The notes under the pieces: generated by a model | Database searches by the model: none | What the model was told of the DNA's origin: nothing | The model's input: only the letters and a program-made list of their open reading frames with translations | Assembly (NCBI GenBank): GCA_017526725.1 | Contig: JAFXRA010000295.1 | Span: 1-5,527 of the forward strand | From: Candidatus Rifleibacteriota bacterium | GTDB lineage: Bacteria; Riflebacteria; Ozemobacteria; Ozemobacterales; Ozemobacteraceae | Reading direction: 5' to 3' | Length of the DNA: 5,527 bases | Shown here: piece after piece, positions 5,305 to 5,527 of the stretch | Position numbering within the stretch: the stretch's first letter is position 1 | How the letters are laid out: every line of letters begins with the position of its first letter | Translations under genes and position numbers: made by a program

Positions 5305-5527
5305 TTATTCGGATTTCTTTTCTGATGAATCTGCTTCATCAGCAGTTGCTTTTACACTTTCTTCCCTAGTGCCGGTATCTTTTGCAATACCCATAATCTT
5401 ATTATAAACCTTTTCCCCGACTTCTGGCGACAAAATCTTTTCCCAGACAGTTTCTCTTTCCTTCAAAGAAATAAGTTTAACTTCTTTGTCGCTTACAACA
5501 AGAAAGGCTACTGGTTCAAGAGTAGCA
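5305..5527 (-). CDS. GerW/YtfJ-family protein, C-terminal part (partial)
   Basis: The last 73 codons of a gene that begins beyond the right edge of the window; the stop is TAA at 5307-5305. The visible part opens with LEPVAFLVVSDKEVKLISL, which resembles the conserved end of the GerW (YtfJ) family (pattern PVAFLVV, a charged turn, then EVKLL). A helical stretch follows (VWEKILSPEVGEKVYNKI) and then a charged, disordered tail rich in Glu, Ser, Asp and Lys (about residues 51-73 of the fragment). GerW is known for a role in spore germination in Bacillus, but relatives occur in organisms not known to sporulate, and the biochemical function is unclear, so sporulation should not be assumed. It is followed after 41 bases by the cyclic-nucleotide/ATPase gene, with no terminator between, suggesting one operon. 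The reading frame is well supported; the family call rests on one short motif. Confidence 0.7.
   Translation of the reverse strand, partial: ATLEPVAFLVVSDKEVKLISLKERETVWEKILSPEVGEKVYNKIMGIAKDTGTREESVKATADEADSSEKKSE

Overview
The window is an AT-rich bacterial chromosome segment in which every gene I can support lies on the minus strand. I cannot place the organism: there is no rRNA or other marker. A GerW/YtfJ-type protein, a CpaE/MinD-type ATPase fused to a cyclic-nucleotide-binding domain, a PilS-like membrane sensor and a lipoprotein together fit an uncultured or poorly studied bacterium better than a model species. That is inference only.

Layout, read in the direction of transcription (right to left). 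Positions 5527-5305 hold the last 73 codons of a GerW/YtfJ-family protein. After 41 bases comes a 425-aa protein (5263-3986, GTG start) with an N-terminal cyclic-nucleotide-binding domain and a C-terminal CpaE/MinD-like ATPase. A 102-base gap follows (3985-3884). It holds an AT-rich hairpin, and a terminator-like hairpin that buries the ribosome binding site of the next gene; the two are linked by a possible alternative helix. The next gene (3883-1439) encodes an 814-aa membrane sensor: a PilS-like membrane region, a PAS-like domain, a coiled coil and two GAF-like domains, with no kinase, cyclase or other output domain. The three proteins look like one signalling unit: a possible nucleotide-responsive polar or membrane ATPase with an output-less sensor whose expression may be gated by the leader structure.

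The gene ends exactly at a 180-bp MITE-like element (1260-1439). It has 16-bp terminal inverted repeats and a perfect 6-bp target duplication. The insertion rebuilt the sensor's stop codon (TAA became TAG) without changing the protein. Between the element and the next gene is an 18-bp AT-rich inverted repeat (1167-1207) overlapping a possible promoter. A 277-aa predicted lipoprotein of unknown function follows (1110-277), closed by a good intrinsic terminator (230-256). The left end (4-210) is an array of about 23 nine-base units kept in exact register, with no clear coding assignment.
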